DNA from: a virus
Virus record (IMG/VR): IMGVR_UViG_3300049491_000404
Coordinates: 1 to 28,276 of that record
DNA: 28,276 nucleotides
Direction: 5' to 3' (one strand)
Below, piece by piece: positions 1 through 6,975 of this stretch (position 1 is its first letter; each line of letters opens with the position of its first letter). The notes beneath the pieces were generated by a model that was not told where the DNA came from, did not search any database, and worked only from the letters and a program-made list of their open reading frames with translations. The position numbers and the translations under genes are program-made.

Positions 1-65
1 CGCACTGCCTGCAGGAGGACCCGTGAACGCGAGCGCCTCTCACTAACCGCACCTCGATGGCTCAT
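1..65 (-). CDS. partial late gene, C-terminus outside window
   Basis: An open frame begins with ATG at 65-63 and runs to the left edge without a stop, giving 21 codons (it starts MSHRGAVSERR). Its start overlaps the stop of the upstream gene in an ATGA arrangement, the pattern seen at most junctions in this phage, and that is the main reason for calling it. The product cannot be identified from so few residues. By position it would be the next gene of the leftward late operon. Confidence 0.4.
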   Translation of the reverse strand, partial: MSHRGAVSERRSRSRVLLQAV

Positions 66-814
66 ATCCCGCGACCCAGCGTCAGCGACGCAGCGATGCG
101 AAACTGCTCTTGATACTCACGCGCATATGTGCGCGCCGCAATCTTCTTGAACGGGAAGCGCGTCGTGTACGAAGGCGCATCCGAACTGAAGGTGAGCACG
201 GCCTGCAATGGTCGTTGCACCGGACCGAACTGATTGGACACGCGATGATAGATACCAGGCTTCAGGTGTCCGCCGGCACGTGCGGCGAAGTAGCCCACTT
301 TGCCCTTGCGCTTGCCCTTCCGGTTGCTGCCCTTGGTGGCGTTCTGCTCAGGGTCCGGTGATGCACGGACCTGAGACAGGATGCGGGTCACAACACTCGC
401 TGGAATGTTGCCCTGTGCGTTCAGCTTGTACGAACGCGCGGGATACGCGAACTCGTTGCTCGCCATCACGCCTGCCGAACGAAGTGCGCGCTCGAACCGC
501 TTCACTCTTCGAGGGCCGCCCTCTGTTTCTGGTGCCAGGTACTTGACCGGAGGCGTGCCCTTGCTGGCCTCATCACGCAGGAACACATCCCGCTCAAACG
601 GCCCGCGCTTGTTGGCCGCCTTGGTCAGGAAGACAGACCCCTGCGTCAGGCCCACGGGGGCATTGAAGACCTGCGGGATCGTCGCCTTCAGCTCATCTCG
701 AACCAACGCCGATGTGCGGTTGACCGCCAGCGAGGTGATGAAGGGCAGCTGCTCACGCTCGAGCTTCGAGAACGCGCGTTCCAGGTCCGAGGTGTCGACC
801 TTCGCCGAGATCAT
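62..814 (-). CDS. tail-completion / minor tail-like virion protein
   Basis: The 250-residue protein starts at ATG 814 behind a GAGG Shine-Dalgarno 5 nt upstream. The N-terminal part (SKLEREQLPFITSLAVNRTS, about residues 16-35) resembles phage minor tail or head-tail-joining proteins of the lambda gpZ / HK97 gp10 kind, where a short helix and an alanine-rich 'AVNR' segment open the protein. A very basic stretch at about residues 160-172 (KGSNRKGKRKGK) is followed by a Gly/Phe-rich C-terminal half with no membrane segment. It lies in a leftward late cluster with a coiled-coil protein upstream. Role in joining or completing the tail is inferred from resemblance and position. No catalytic motif is visible. 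Confidence 0.5.
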   Translation of the reverse strand: MISAKVDTSDLERAFSKLEREQLPFITSLAVNRTSALVRDELKATIPQVFNAPVGLTQGSVFLTKAANKRGPFERDVFLRDEASKGTPPVKYLAPETEGGPRRVKRFERALRSAGVMASNEFAYPARSYKLNAQGNIPASVVTRILSQVRASPDPEQNATKGSNRKGKRKGKVGYFAARAGGHLKPGIYHRVSNQFGPVQRPLQAVLTFSSDAPSYTTRFPFKKIAARTYAREYQEQFRIAASLTLGRGI

Positions 815-837
815 CGCGGCCTCGCTGCGAGCGAACG

Positions 838-1044
838 TTAGACGGCGTCGGGTATGACGTCGTCCGAGGCCTGCACCTGGGCGCGCAGCGCTTCGAGTGC
901 CGCGTCGACTTCGGGCGTTGTGCTGCCGGCATTGGCGATGGCGGCTTCAAGTTCCGCGATCTTGGCCAGCGTCTCGTCGCGGGTCTTGGCGACCTGGGCG
1001 GCGAGGGCTCCGAGGGCAGCAGCGTGTTCGGTTTGGTTGGTCAA
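838..1044 (-). CDS. small coiled-coil phage protein
   Basis: This 68-residue Ala/Glu-rich protein has heptad-like spacing (LGALAAQVAKTRDETLAKIA and LEAAIAN) and an acidic C-terminus ending DDVIPDAV. The start is uncertain. I chose TTG at 1044 because GGAGAAG sits 6 nt upstream with good spacing. The alternative GTG at 1104 has no Shine-Dalgarno and lies inside a strong hairpin (1090-1109). Such short helical proteins often sit beside virion genes in phages, as here between a fibronectin-III protein and a tail-like protein. I do not recognise the family, and a structural or scaffolding role is only a guess. Confidence 0.5.
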   Translation of the reverse strand: MTNQTEHAAALGALAAQVAKTRDETLAKIAELEAAIANAGSTTPEVDAALEALRAQVQASDDVIPDAV

Positions 1045-1089
1045 GATCTTCTCCAGTCGAATGTGGACGAGTCGAAGGGATGCGAACAG

Positions 1090-1109
1090 CCCGGGTACAG
1101 ACACCCGGG
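1090..1109. repeat. 7-bp hairpin in late-operon intergenic gap
   Basis: CCCGGGT and ACCCGGG form perfect 7-bp arms around a 6-nt loop, in the gap between the fibronectin-III gene and the small coiled-coil gene. No T-run follows on either strand, so it is not a standard intrinsic terminator. It may stabilise the mRNA or separate expression of the flanking genes. Confidence 0.5.
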
Positions 1110-1136
1110 GCCGCTGGCCCAAAAGATTCAGCAGGC

Positions 1137-1982
1137 TCACGTCGCCGCGCGACAGCGCGCCGCGATGATGCCGCCCGTCAGCGGCTTGGTGATGGTCGCG
1201 CCGACGAACGAGGTGTAGGCGCCGACCAATGTCTCCAGGCAATTCGCACCGAGCGGCACGGAACCCACAGCCACGAACGCAAACTTGCCACCAGGTAGTG
1301 CCTGCAGCTCGTAGGCGATCGCGGCCACGGTAACCAGGGTCGGCGGCTTCGGCCGCGGGAACAACGTCACGGTCGAGTCAGCGGTCACCGTCGCTACCGT
1401 GATGAGCTTGCTGACCGTGGTCGAGGGGCTCGACTCGGCGCCCGCATCGTTCACTGTCTTCACACCGAAGTAGCGCGTGCCAGCCGGCAGGCCAGTGATC
1501 GTGATGGCGTTGGCGGGAGGAGGCACGAGAATCGGGGTCGCGCCGAACACCATGCCACTGGTCGTCGAGTGATAGACCTTGTAGCCGCCCTGATTCGTGT
1601 ACGGAGTGCCGTCGACGTTCTGGGTCGCTGGCGTCCAACTGAGGTCGGCCGTACCCGTGCCGCCGGTGCAGGTGAGGGTGAAGGTGCTGGTGCCTAGGAC
1701 ATTGGCGACAACTTCGGTGCCGCCGGTCGCCGCCTTGGCGCCACTCCATCCGCCAGAGGCTGTGCACGAGCTCACTTCCTGCGCCGTCCAGGTCACCGTG
1801 ACGCTGGTGGGCGCGGTCGTCGCCGCCGGCACGGCGGTGATGCTGATCGCAGGAGCCGCCTGCGCCGTGTTGAAGACCAGGCCGAGAATGCTGATAAGAG
1901 CGAGCACGGTGATCCACAGCGCCACCGAGGCCGGCAGGTAGTTGCGGTCGAGCCAGAATACGAACCGGTCGCTGAGCTTCAT
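1137..1982 (-). CDS. membrane-anchored fibronectin type III domain protein
   Basis: The 281-residue protein starts at ATG 1982 with GGAGA 7 nt upstream. Upstream in-frame starts would run through the tRNA gene and are rejected. Residues 1-19 are a short charged head, 20-40 are a hydrophobic segment (VALWITVLALISILGLVF) acting as a signal anchor, and the rest should be exported. Residues about 45-115 look like an Ig-like fold with two cysteines (SSCTASGGW and LTCTGG). Residues about 115-205 match a fibronectin III domain (LSWTPA, GYKVYH, ITGLPAGTRYFGVKTVNDAG). Such domains in phages often mediate adhesion to cell surfaces or sugars. It is the first protein gene after the tRNA and the terminators, so probably late. 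Function is inferred. Confidence 0.65.
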   Translation of the reverse strand: MKLSDRFVFWLDRNYLPASVALWITVLALISILGLVFNTAQAAPAISITAVPAATTAPTSVTVTWTAQEVSSCTASGGWSGAKAATGGTEVVANVLGTSTFTLTCTGGTGTADLSWTPATQNVDGTPYTNQGGYKVYHSTTSGMVFGATPILVPPPANAITITGLPAGTRYFGVKTVNDAGAESSPSTTVSKLITVATVTADSTVTLFPRPKPPTLVTVAAIAYELQALPGGKFAFVAVGSVPLGANCLETLVGAYTSFVGATITKPLTGGIIAARCRAAT

Positions 1983-2078
1983 GCGCGTTTCTCCAAGGCG
2001 TAAGGCGCCGCGCCTGCGGGTCTCTGCAGACAAGCGTGCATGTGGGGTGATGGCCCGGGCGCGGCGTGATCGGGTAAC

Positions 2079-2153
2079 TGGTAGCAGCGGTCGGAGTTGC
2101 ACCGACGACCTTCGGGTTATGAGCCCAACGAGATGCTGCTTCTCTACGCTGCA
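2079..2153 (-). tRNA. initiator-type tRNA-Met-like gene (anticodon CAT)
   Basis: The minus strand folds as a full cloverleaf of 75 nt with encoded CCA. The acceptor is TGCAGCG/CGCTGCT: six pairs plus a T1-T72 mismatch. The D stem is GAGA/TCTC, the anticodon arm TTGGG-CTCATAA-CCCGA, the variable loop AGGTC and the T stem GTCGG/CCGAC. Initiator hallmarks are present: mismatched 1-72, A11-U24, and three G-C pairs next to the anticodon loop. The anticodon and variable region matches the E. coli tRNA-fMet sequence as I know it. Oddities are a 7-nt D loop (AGCAGCA) without GG and a T loop TGCAACT in place of TTCRANY, so the usual elbow contacts cannot form. It follows a terminator and precedes the late genes. 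It could be a working phage tRNA or a tRNA mimic. Confidence 0.7.
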
Positions 2154-2157
2154 ACAG

Positions 2158-2189
2158 AAAAAAGCCGCCAACACGAAGAGCGTGGCGGC
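2158..2189 (-). terminator. intrinsic terminator before tRNA and late genes
   Basis: On the minus strand GCCGCCA and TGGCGGC form a 7-bp GC-rich stem, extended inward with one bulge, followed at once by six Ts. It lies downstream of the Q-like gene and just before the tRNA, where a late antiterminator would act. Confidence 0.8.
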
Positions 2190-2231
2190 CGAATGCGGGA
2201 ACAGCCCGCTCCACCAAGGACTGGAAATGAC

Positions 2232-2260
2232 AACGCCCGCAGGGGGAGTGCGGGCGTTTT
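2232..2260. terminator. intrinsic terminator, bidirectional stem
   Basis: AACGCCCGCA and TGCGGGCGTT form a perfect 10-bp stem with a 7-nt GGGGGAG loop. TTTT follows on the plus strand and the minus strand has TTGTC. With the second terminator 40 bp away it forms a double stop between the early and late leftward genes. Confidence 0.75.
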
Positions 2261-2355
2261 CGTCAACGGCTTACCTGGTCGGCGACCGCGTTCAGTGGCC
2301 GGTGGTGGCAACTAACGCAGCAGAGCAGGAAGGTAGTCGAGATACTCCAGAATTT

Positions 2356-2763
2356 TCAATGGCGAGATTTCAGCATCCGCACAACATCAGCCACCGTGCG
2401 CCTTGCGCGCTTCACGCGGCGGTAAAACTCCCCCACGTCGCAGTGACACGTTTTTGCCTTGTCCACGGCGCGTGCGTAGTGCAGGTAGTAGACGTGAAAG
2501 GCCTTCTTTTCCTTGCGATTGAGCTTCTCGACGCCCTCGTTCACCTGCGCCACCGTCTCCGGCATCTCGGGATCAACGGACGTGCCGCGCGCAGCGATGC
2601 CGACTTCCTTGGCCTTCATAAGCCGCCAGGCGACAGAGGTCGAGGCGAAGCCCAGGCCGTCGCCGTGCTGCTTCATCCAGTACGCCCACGCGTCCATGTC
2701 GGCCGCGATGTCGGTCGGGATCTCGTCGAGCAGGCCTCGGCGTCGGTCAATCGTTGAGGTCAT
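2356..2763 (-). CDS. putative late antiterminator (Q-like)
   Basis: The 135-residue basic protein begins MTSTIDRRRG at ATG 2763 and overlaps the upstream gene by 17 nt. The C-terminal half (EKLNRKEKKAFHVYYLHYAR then DVGEFYRRVKRARRTVADVV) has the layout of phage Q-type antiterminators and sigma-70 region-4-like helix-turn-helix proteins. A cysteine pair, CHC at about residues 105-107, is present but too little for a full zinc finger. Being last in the early operon, directly before two terminators, a tRNA and the late genes, is the classic place for Q. It would let RNA polymerase read through the terminators at 2158-2260. Identity rests on resemblance and position, and other small phage transcription regulators remain possible. 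Confidence 0.5.
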   Translation of the reverse strand: MTSTIDRRRGLLDEIPTDIAADMDAWAYWMKQHGDGLGFASTSVAWRLMKAKEVGIAARGTSVDPEMPETVAQVNEGVEKLNRKEKKAFHVYYLHYARAVDKAKTCHCDVGEFYRRVKRARRTVADVVRMLKSRH

Positions 2764-2980
2764 GGACGACCAGGTGCTGCTTGGGGATTGAGTGCCCGTA
2801 CACGTAATTGCGGGCGGTATTAGGGCTCACGTTCCACTTGAGGGCGAGCTCGGCGATCGAGGGCAGCTTCGCGCGTTGCTCGAGCACGACCGCGTACTGT
2901 CGGCGCAGCTCCGCCGCTTCGGCCAGGTGCTCGTCTGAGAGCGAGGGCTTGCGCCCGGCCCATCGTTTCGTTCGCGTCAT
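2747..2980 (-). CDS. small helix-turn-helix protein
   Basis: The 77-residue protein starts at ATG 2980 in an ATGA overlap with the preceding gene. A basic N-terminus (MTRTKRWAGRKPSLS) is followed by a helical part and a clear helix-turn-helix (PSIAELALKWNVSPNTARNY, about residues 46-65) of the resolvase/Hin-like type. It probably binds DNA. It lies between a small unknown gene and the Q-like gene in the early leftward operon, so it may tune early-to-late switching. The target site is not identifiable. Confidence 0.55.
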   Translation of the reverse strand: MTRTKRWAGRKPSLSDEHLAEAAELRRQYAVVLEQRAKLPSIAELALKWNVSPNTARNYVYGHSIPKQHLVVHDLND

Positions 2981-3246
2981 GAGCGCTGGGACCTCCAGGC
3001 GCCGGGGAAGCCGGACTGCTGCATCAGGCCGGTCCGCACCTCGAGCGCGATCGCCTTGCGCTCGGCCGGCGGCAGCACGTGGTCGAAGAGCGGTTGTCGA
3101 CGCTCGGCCTGCAGTTCGGCCCGCAGCTGCTGGCGCTTGGCCTGCTCGAGGCCGCGGATCGTGTCGCGCATGTGCATGACTTCGGCCTGCCGCTCCTTGG
3201 AGATCGACGTCTGCCCGGGCATGTTCGTGCTTCTCGGTCGCCCCAT
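2977..3246 (-). CDS. small basic early protein of unknown function
   Basis: The 89-residue protein starts at ATG 3246 behind a purine-rich GGAGGGTGGAA leader that ends next to the ATG. The opening MGRPRSTNMPGQ is basic and flexible, and residues 20-55 form a charged, glutamine-rich helix (RGLEQAKRQQLRAELQAERR) likely to be a coiled coil. I do not recognise a family. It follows the integrase gene after 47 bp, the longest gap inside this part of the operon, and is coupled by ATGA to the helix-turn-helix gene. Confidence 0.55.
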   Translation of the reverse strand: MGRPRSTNMPGQTSISKERQAEVMHMRDTIRGLEQAKRQQLRAELQAERRQPLFDHVLPPAERKAIALEVRTGLMQQSGFPGAWRSQRS

Positions 3247-3293
3247 TTCCACCCTCCCCAACCCTTGGAATTTGTCCGCTCGGTGATAAGTCG

Positions 3294-4439
3294 CTAGACG
3301 CCAGATGCGGGAATTGATGCTGTCGCCGCATCCGACCCTGCCCCAAACCTGCCCCGCGTTTCTGCGCGCCTGAATGCTGCCGCGATGTCCTCTGGCGCTG
3401 CTGACAGGTAGATCGCCGTGATGCGCAGACTGCTGTGGCGCATCGCCCGCCGGATCGCTTCCGGGTTGCAGCCGGCATCTGCCATGGCGAGCGCGCAGGC
3501 GTGCCTGAAGCCGTGCAGGCCGCGCTTGCGCAGGCCGAGACCGATCAGTAGCGCATGCAATCGCTCGCGCAGCGCCTGCGCCGTCTCCGGTCGTCCTGTG
3601 GCGTCCCGGAACAGGTAGCCCGTGTCGCAGGCGTCGAACGTCTCGCGGTAGGCGGTGAGCTGATCGAGGAGCCCGGGCGGTGCGGCGAGCACCGCGGCAC
3701 TGCCCTTGGTCTTGAGCGGCCTGATCTCGCCGTCGAGCGCCTGCTGGCGAACATCAACCAGGCCACGCTCGAGGTCGACGACGGGCCACTCGAGCCCGAG
3801 CACCTCGGAAGCGCGCAGGCCTAGCCGGTAGGCCAGCGCGTAGGCCGCTGCATCGCGCACCGTTGCCGCTCCGATGATGCGCAGGCACTCGGCATCGCTG
3901 AACGCCTTCTGGCGGACTGCAGCCGTCACCTTCGGGTTGGTCGGGATCTCACACTCGGCGAGCGTCGGCGGTGTCGCCGCGAGCCCTTCCCGCTTCGCCA
4001 CCATCAGCATGCGGCGCAGCACCGCGAACCGTGCGCCGACGGTGGCTGGGGCGGCGCCGGCCTGCTGCTCGCGGTTGATGAAGGCCTGCGCAGCGAACCG
4101 GTCGATTTTGTGCACCGGCCCACTGAACGCGCCACGCAAGTGCGACTCGATGATGGACGTCTGCGTCGCGACCGTGCCCTTCGCCTTCTTCGACAGGTGG
4201 TCGAGCAGGTAGCGGTCGACCCATTCGTTCCACTCGATCGGTGTGCCGGCGTGCAACTCTCGCGGATCGATGTTGTCGAGGTAGCGGTCGGCCGCCTGGC
4301 GCGCGGCCGCCCGGGTGCGCAGCTCGTCGATCGTGCCGATCCGCACCCAGATACGTCGCGTCTGCCCTTCTCCGTCGGTGCGGCGGAGTTTCAGCCGCCA
4401 CGTGCGGTGATCGAGGCGCAGCGTCCCGCGCTGCCTCAC
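3294..4439 (-). CDS. int: tyrosine recombinase (phage integrase)
   Basis: The 381-residue protein starts at GTG 4439 in a GTGA overlap with the VRR-NUC gene. The frame is open further upstream but that part reads through the nuclease gene. Residues 1-60 resemble the integrase arm-binding domain and 65-165 the SAM-like core-binding domain. The catalytic domain carries Arg209 (LRASEVLGLEW), a Lys at 243-245 (LKTKG), His309-x-x-Arg312 (HGFRH), His335 (HSSLR) and nucleophile Tyr344 (ITAIYLS), so it looks intact. It should catalyse integration or excision between attP and attB. It sits within a tightly coupled early operon, not beside the switch. A serine recombinase at 15358-16929 also occurs, so which one integrates this phage is open. 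Confidence 0.9.
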   Translation of the reverse strand: MRQRGTLRLDHRTWRLKLRRTDGEGQTRRIWVRIGTIDELRTRAAARQAADRYLDNIDPRELHAGTPIEWNEWVDRYLLDHLSKKAKGTVATQTSIIESHLRGAFSGPVHKIDRFAAQAFINREQQAGAAPATVGARFAVLRRMLMVAKREGLAATPPTLAECEIPTNPKVTAAVRQKAFSDAECLRIIGAATVRDAAAYALAYRLGLRASEVLGLEWPVVDLERGLVDVRQQALDGEIRPLKTKGSAAVLAAPPGLLDQLTAYRETFDACDTGYLFRDATGRPETAQALRERLHALLIGLGLRKRGLHGFRHACALAMADAGCNPEAIRRAMRHSSLRITAIYLSAAPEDIAAAFRRAETRGRFGAGSDAATASIPASGV

Positions 4440-4828
4440 AGGCGGGCCCTCACCACGACGTTGTGCGTGCCCTTGCGCAAGTACTTCTCGATGTCGAGCG
4501 CACACTCCTGCCAGTGCCAGTACGTGTTCACGTAGTGGCCGAATCCGCGCAGCAGCGTGTGCTTGTCGATCTGGTTCGGTGTCAGCTGGTTGCGGCCCGC
4601 CTTCAATTCCCACCAGCCACCGACGTAGCCACCGCAGGCAAGCGGGAGCTGCAGGTCGGGGACGCCGTCCTGCACGCCCATCGACTTGAAGATCGCGGCC
4701 TCTCGCGGTGAGCGCCAGCCACCCGCCGGGTAGTGCCAGAGCAGCGTCGACAGCGGCCGCGCACCGACGCTGACGAAGGACGCCCATTGCATCAGCGCGA
4801 TCTGGTCGAGTTGCTCGAGACGCTTCAC
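4436..4828 (-). CDS. VRR-NUC family nuclease
   Basis: From GTG 4828 (GTGA overlap with the upstream stop) the product is 130 residues. GTG 4849 is an alternative, but 4828 has GGTGGA upstream and matches the family's usual opening (EQLDQIALMQWA). The VRR-NUC fold shows in GVQDGVPDLQLP (catalytic Asp), WWELKAGRNQLTPNQ (catalytic Glu and Lys) and the downstream Gln/His helix. This PD-(D/E)XK subgroup includes phage replication/repair nucleases that cut branched or looped DNA. Here it is coupled directly to the integrase gene and lies in the replication operon, suggesting a role in resolving DNA intermediates. The family call is firm; the substrate is inferred. Confidence 0.8.
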   Translation of the reverse strand: MKRLEQLDQIALMQWASFVSVGARPLSTLLWHYPAGGWRSPREAAIFKSMGVQDGVPDLQLPLACGGYVGGWWELKAGRNQLTPNQIDKHTLLRGFGHYVNTYWHWQECALDIEKYLRKGTHNVVVRARL

Positions 4829-5199
4829 GTGGAACGTTCCACCGGCCACCAGGTGAGCAATGGGCGAGGCCCGGGACGCTTTACCTCCTCGCCGCGGCGG
4901 ATGTGGTGTGGCTCGAGCTCCTTCAGGCGGCGCGCGACCGCGTGGCGCTCAATGTTGGCGTAGCCGGCAATCTCGACGTACGTCGCGCCCGGGTGCGCCC
5001 GTACCGTGTCGAGCACGAGCTGCTGATGACCCTTGAGCACGCCGGAGCGGCGAACCCAATCCGCGGCTTCGTGCGAGCTGTTCGGATCGTCACGGCGAGC
5101 ACGCGGTGTGTCGGTGCGCAGCCCTCGCGTTCCTTGGCGGCGATTCGCCCGTGCGCTGCTCAGGCTGAGCCAATCCAACTGATCAACGTTGGTGCTCAT
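4825..5199 (-). CDS. putative winged-helix DNA-binding protein
   Basis: The 124-residue protein starts at ATG 5199, overlapping the upstream stop as ATGA. Residues 1-60 are polar and likely disordered, rich in Arg. Residues 63-115 form a winged-helix-like unit: LKGHQQLVLDTVRAHPGATY, EIAGYANIERHAVARRLKEL and a wing HIRRGEEVKRPG. This resembles MarR/ROK-type or phage early helix-turn-helix modules. It probably binds DNA and may regulate or assist replication. Both flanking genes overlap it by 4 nt, so all three are likely translated together. Confidence 0.6.
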   Translation of the reverse strand: MSTNVDQLDWLSLSSARANRRQGTRGLRTDTPRARRDDPNSSHEAADWVRRSGVLKGHQQLVLDTVRAHPGATYVEIAGYANIERHAVARRLKELEPHHIRRGEEVKRPGPRPLLTWWPVERST

Positions 5200-5519
5200 C
5201 GGCGAACCTCGTTCTCCGCGTGTTTCCAGCACGCCTGTCGCGCCTCGTCGGCCGTGGCGTGCATCCGAGTCCATGTCGGCGGCTCCCATCGCGCCTGCTC
5301 GGGCGGGCCGTGTCGACGAAACGTCTGGAACCGCTGCGTGCCATCCTCGGGTGACACCCGGCGAACGATCGTGTAACGCCCGCAAGCGCTGGCAATTGCG
5401 TCTTCGGCGAGGGTGCCGTCGCGCTCGAAGGCCTGGCGCCAGGTGTCGCGATCACGGAGGTCGGCCAGCGGAACCGTTTCGCCGGCGAGCGTTGCTCGCA
5501 GCATGGCGATGCCAGTCAC
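5196..5519 (-). CDS. small early protein of unknown function
   Basis: Starting at GTG 5519 (GTGA overlap with the helicase-loader-like gene) the product is 107 residues; ATG 5504 is the alternative. It is acidic-to-neutral and rich in Trp and Arg, with RDRDTWRQAFERDGTLAEDA in the middle and a C-terminal WTRMHATADEARQACWKHAE helix. The layout suggests a compact beta-strand centre (GRYTIVRRVS) between helices. No family is recognised. Its place in the coupled replication operon is the only functional hint. Confidence 0.6.
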   Translation of the reverse strand: MTGIAMLRATLAGETVPLADLRDRDTWRQAFERDGTLAEDAIASACGRYTIVRRVSPEDGTQRFQTFRRHGPPEQARWEPPTWTRMHATADEARQACWKHAENEVRR

Positions 5520-5989
5520 AGTTTCGACAACCCGCCACGCACCGGCGCGTCGAGCAGAGGGGGCATGCCCACCAGGTGCGGCAATGCTTGGCGCGTTTCG
5601 GTCACGTCCTGCAGCTCGTCGTACACCTCGCAGAATCGGCGCTGGACCCACTTCAACTCGTCGAGATCGATGTGCCCCAGGTAGCGGCCCTGCGTGGCGA
5701 TGTGCCGCGCCCGAACAATCAGCGGATCGTCGGTCGTGCCGCAGGCGATCTGCCACGCCTCACCCGCCGTCGGACGGCCCGCCTTGCGCAACTCGTGGAA
5801 ATCCGCGGGCCGCGGCATGAACTTTGCCGTCGCCATCAGTCGCGCACTTGCCGCTTCGAACTCGGCGAGCGACCACGGGGCGAGCGCCAGCCAGTACGCA
5901 TCGAGCAAGGGCCCACTCAGGTCGCGCTGGTACACCTCGGCCATGCCGGCCATGACGGCGCGGAAGCGCGTGAAGTCAGCCTGCTGCAT
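5516..5989 (-). CDS. putative replicative helicase loader/inhibitor
   Basis: The 157-residue protein starts at ATG 5989 with GGAGG 6 nt upstream; a longer frame exists but would overlap the replication gene deeply. The pattern FRAVMAGMAEVYQRDLSGPL, then YWLALAPWSLAEFEAASARL and FMPRPADFHELRK is typical of small phage proteins that load or hold the host helicase (G39P/lambda P-like role, Pfam helicase-loader-inhibitor type). The rest is helical without enzymatic motifs. It overlaps the replication initiator by 14 nt, the order seen in O-P style replication modules. Family assignment is by pattern and context. Confidence 0.6.
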   Translation of the reverse strand: MQQADFTRFRAVMAGMAEVYQRDLSGPLLDAYWLALAPWSLAEFEAASARLMATAKFMPRPADFHELRKAGRPTAGEAWQIACGTTDDPLIVRARHIATQGRYLGHIDLDELKWVQRRFCEVYDELQDVTETRQALPHLVGMPPLLDAPVRGGLSKL

Positions 5990-6812
5990 TGCGCGCCTCC
6001 GGCGGGATCCAGTCGGCGACGGCGACGACGTTGCGGCGCGTTTGTGCGCTGAGGTCAGTTCGCGGCGGATCTCGGGCAAACCGCAAGCCAGCGTCGACGT
6101 GCTTCGCGTCCCGCAGAAAGACCTCGATGTCGTCGTACACCGTGGCCCGATCGTTCTGGCCCATGTGGTGCGGCGAGTGGCGATACCCGTCGATGGCCAG
6201 ACGCAGGTCGTCGACGGTGTAATCCCGCAGCCGGTCTCGGATCAACTTCCTGCGCTTGCCGTCCAGTTGCGCCCGCGGGTGCCCGAAGGTCGTCCGCCAG
6301 TGACTGAAAACCACTTCGACATCGCCGGCGAACGGATCGTCGTCCCGCTCTGCGGGACAAGGTTCCGAAGGAACCCTCTTACTGGTCTTGGTCTTGGTCT
6401 GGTCTTGGTCTGGTAACGTGGTTGTTAACGCTCCTGTAACGCTGCCGCGTTTCCTGTGTGTCTCGACACGCTTCTGGGTGAGGGCTTTCTTGCGCGCCTC
6501 CGTGCCGTTATGTGCTTGAAAATTCGGGAGTTCAACCGTGTGATCGTCGATCTCCCGAAGCCAGTCCGGCGGGATGATCGAGCAGAAGCCGGGGATGCCA
6601 ATTAGCTCGTCCAACTCGGCCGCCCCAAGGTCGAGCGTGTCGTCTTCCCGGGCGTGGGAGTCCGCGTATGACCACAATCTGACGAGTCCACCGCACACCA
6701 GCGTTACAGGGTGAAACGCTCCTGCGTTACAGATGCGTTTCAGGTCGCGGGCCATGCGCAGCACACGCGGGTCGGCCTCGATTTCCTTCTCCCACTTGAT
6801 CCAGCCACTCAC
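5976..6812 (-). CDS. phage replication initiator-like protein
   Basis: The 278-residue protein starts at GTG 6812 behind GGAGGG 8 nt upstream. The N-terminal 100 residues (GWIKWEKEIEADPRVLRMAR, then a winged-helix-like segment to LREIDDHTVELPNFQ) match the DNA-binding domain of phage replisome-organiser/O-like proteins. A basic, Thr/Lys-rich linker at about 120-150 (DQDQTKTKTSKR) leads to a C-terminal helical domain (VVFSHWRTTFGHPRAQLDGK to YDDIEVFLRDAKHV) like the DnaD/phage replication C-terminal unit. It should bind the origin and recruit the helicase loader encoded next. Lambda-type origins often lie within this gene; I could not see clear iterons. Confidence 0.7.
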   Translation of the reverse strand: MSGWIKWEKEIEADPRVLRMARDLKRICNAGAFHPVTLVCGGLVRLWSYADSHAREDDTLDLGAAELDELIGIPGFCSIIPPDWLREIDDHTVELPNFQAHNGTEARKKALTQKRVETHRKRGSVTGALTTTLPDQDQTKTKTSKRVPSEPCPAERDDDPFAGDVEVVFSHWRTTFGHPRAQLDGKRRKLIRDRLRDYTVDDLRLAIDGYRHSPHHMGQNDRATVYDDIEVFLRDAKHVDAGLRFARDPPRTDLSAQTRRNVVAVADWIPPEARNAAG

Positions 6813-6830
6813 AACAAGAACCCTCCGGCT

Positions 6831-6863
6831 CGGTGACCAGCCGAGCACGCCGCCGAGTCACCG
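6831..6863. repeat. inverted repeats upstream of the replication gene
   Basis: CGGTGAC (6831-6837) and GTCACCG (6857-6863) are perfect inverted 7-mers, and GCTCGG/CCGAGC forms a second, overlapping 6-bp pair around 6829-6846. They lie in a 163-bp gene-free gap (6813-6975) just upstream of the replication initiator. A regulatory or origin-related role is possible, but no T-run or iteron array supports either. Confidence 0.35.
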
Positions 6864-6975
6864 GTGCGCACGGACGGAGGGGGTTGTGTGCTGCCGAACC
6901 GACAGACGCCTGTACCAGGCCTACGGTTAAGTAGCGGAGCTATTGCCCACGAATGCTGCAGCGCGAAAAACAGGT

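Noticed and set aside
2079-2153. tRNA region as only the attP copy of a host tRNA end
   Set aside because: The cloverleaf is complete, with self-consistent pairing in the acceptor and D stems that differ from the E. coli sequence; an attP core normally carries only the 3' part. Not fully excluded.
1137-2174. Start of the fibronectin protein upstream at 2174
   Set aside because: That start would place the tRNA inside the gene; ATG 1982 has GGAGA and a signal anchor right after it.
1942-2757. Plus-strand frame of 271 residues across the tRNA and Q-like gene
   Set aside because: It covers a tRNA, two terminators and the antisense of a plausible gene, and has no recognisable domain.
4440-4787. 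A longer N-terminus for the tyrosine integrase
   Set aside because: The open frame continues but reads through the VRR-NUC gene, is Arg/Ala-rich nonsense in composition, and the GTG at 4439 has the usual 4-base overlap.
5189-6052. Plus-strand frame of 287 residues
   Set aside because: It is antisense to well-supported replication genes, is Arg-rich, and is typical of shadow frames in high-GC DNA.
6908-6920. GCCTG-TAC-CAGGC mini-hairpin as terminator
   Set aside because: It has only a 5-bp stem, a 3-nt loop and no T-run; it is likely to be chance in GC-rich DNA.
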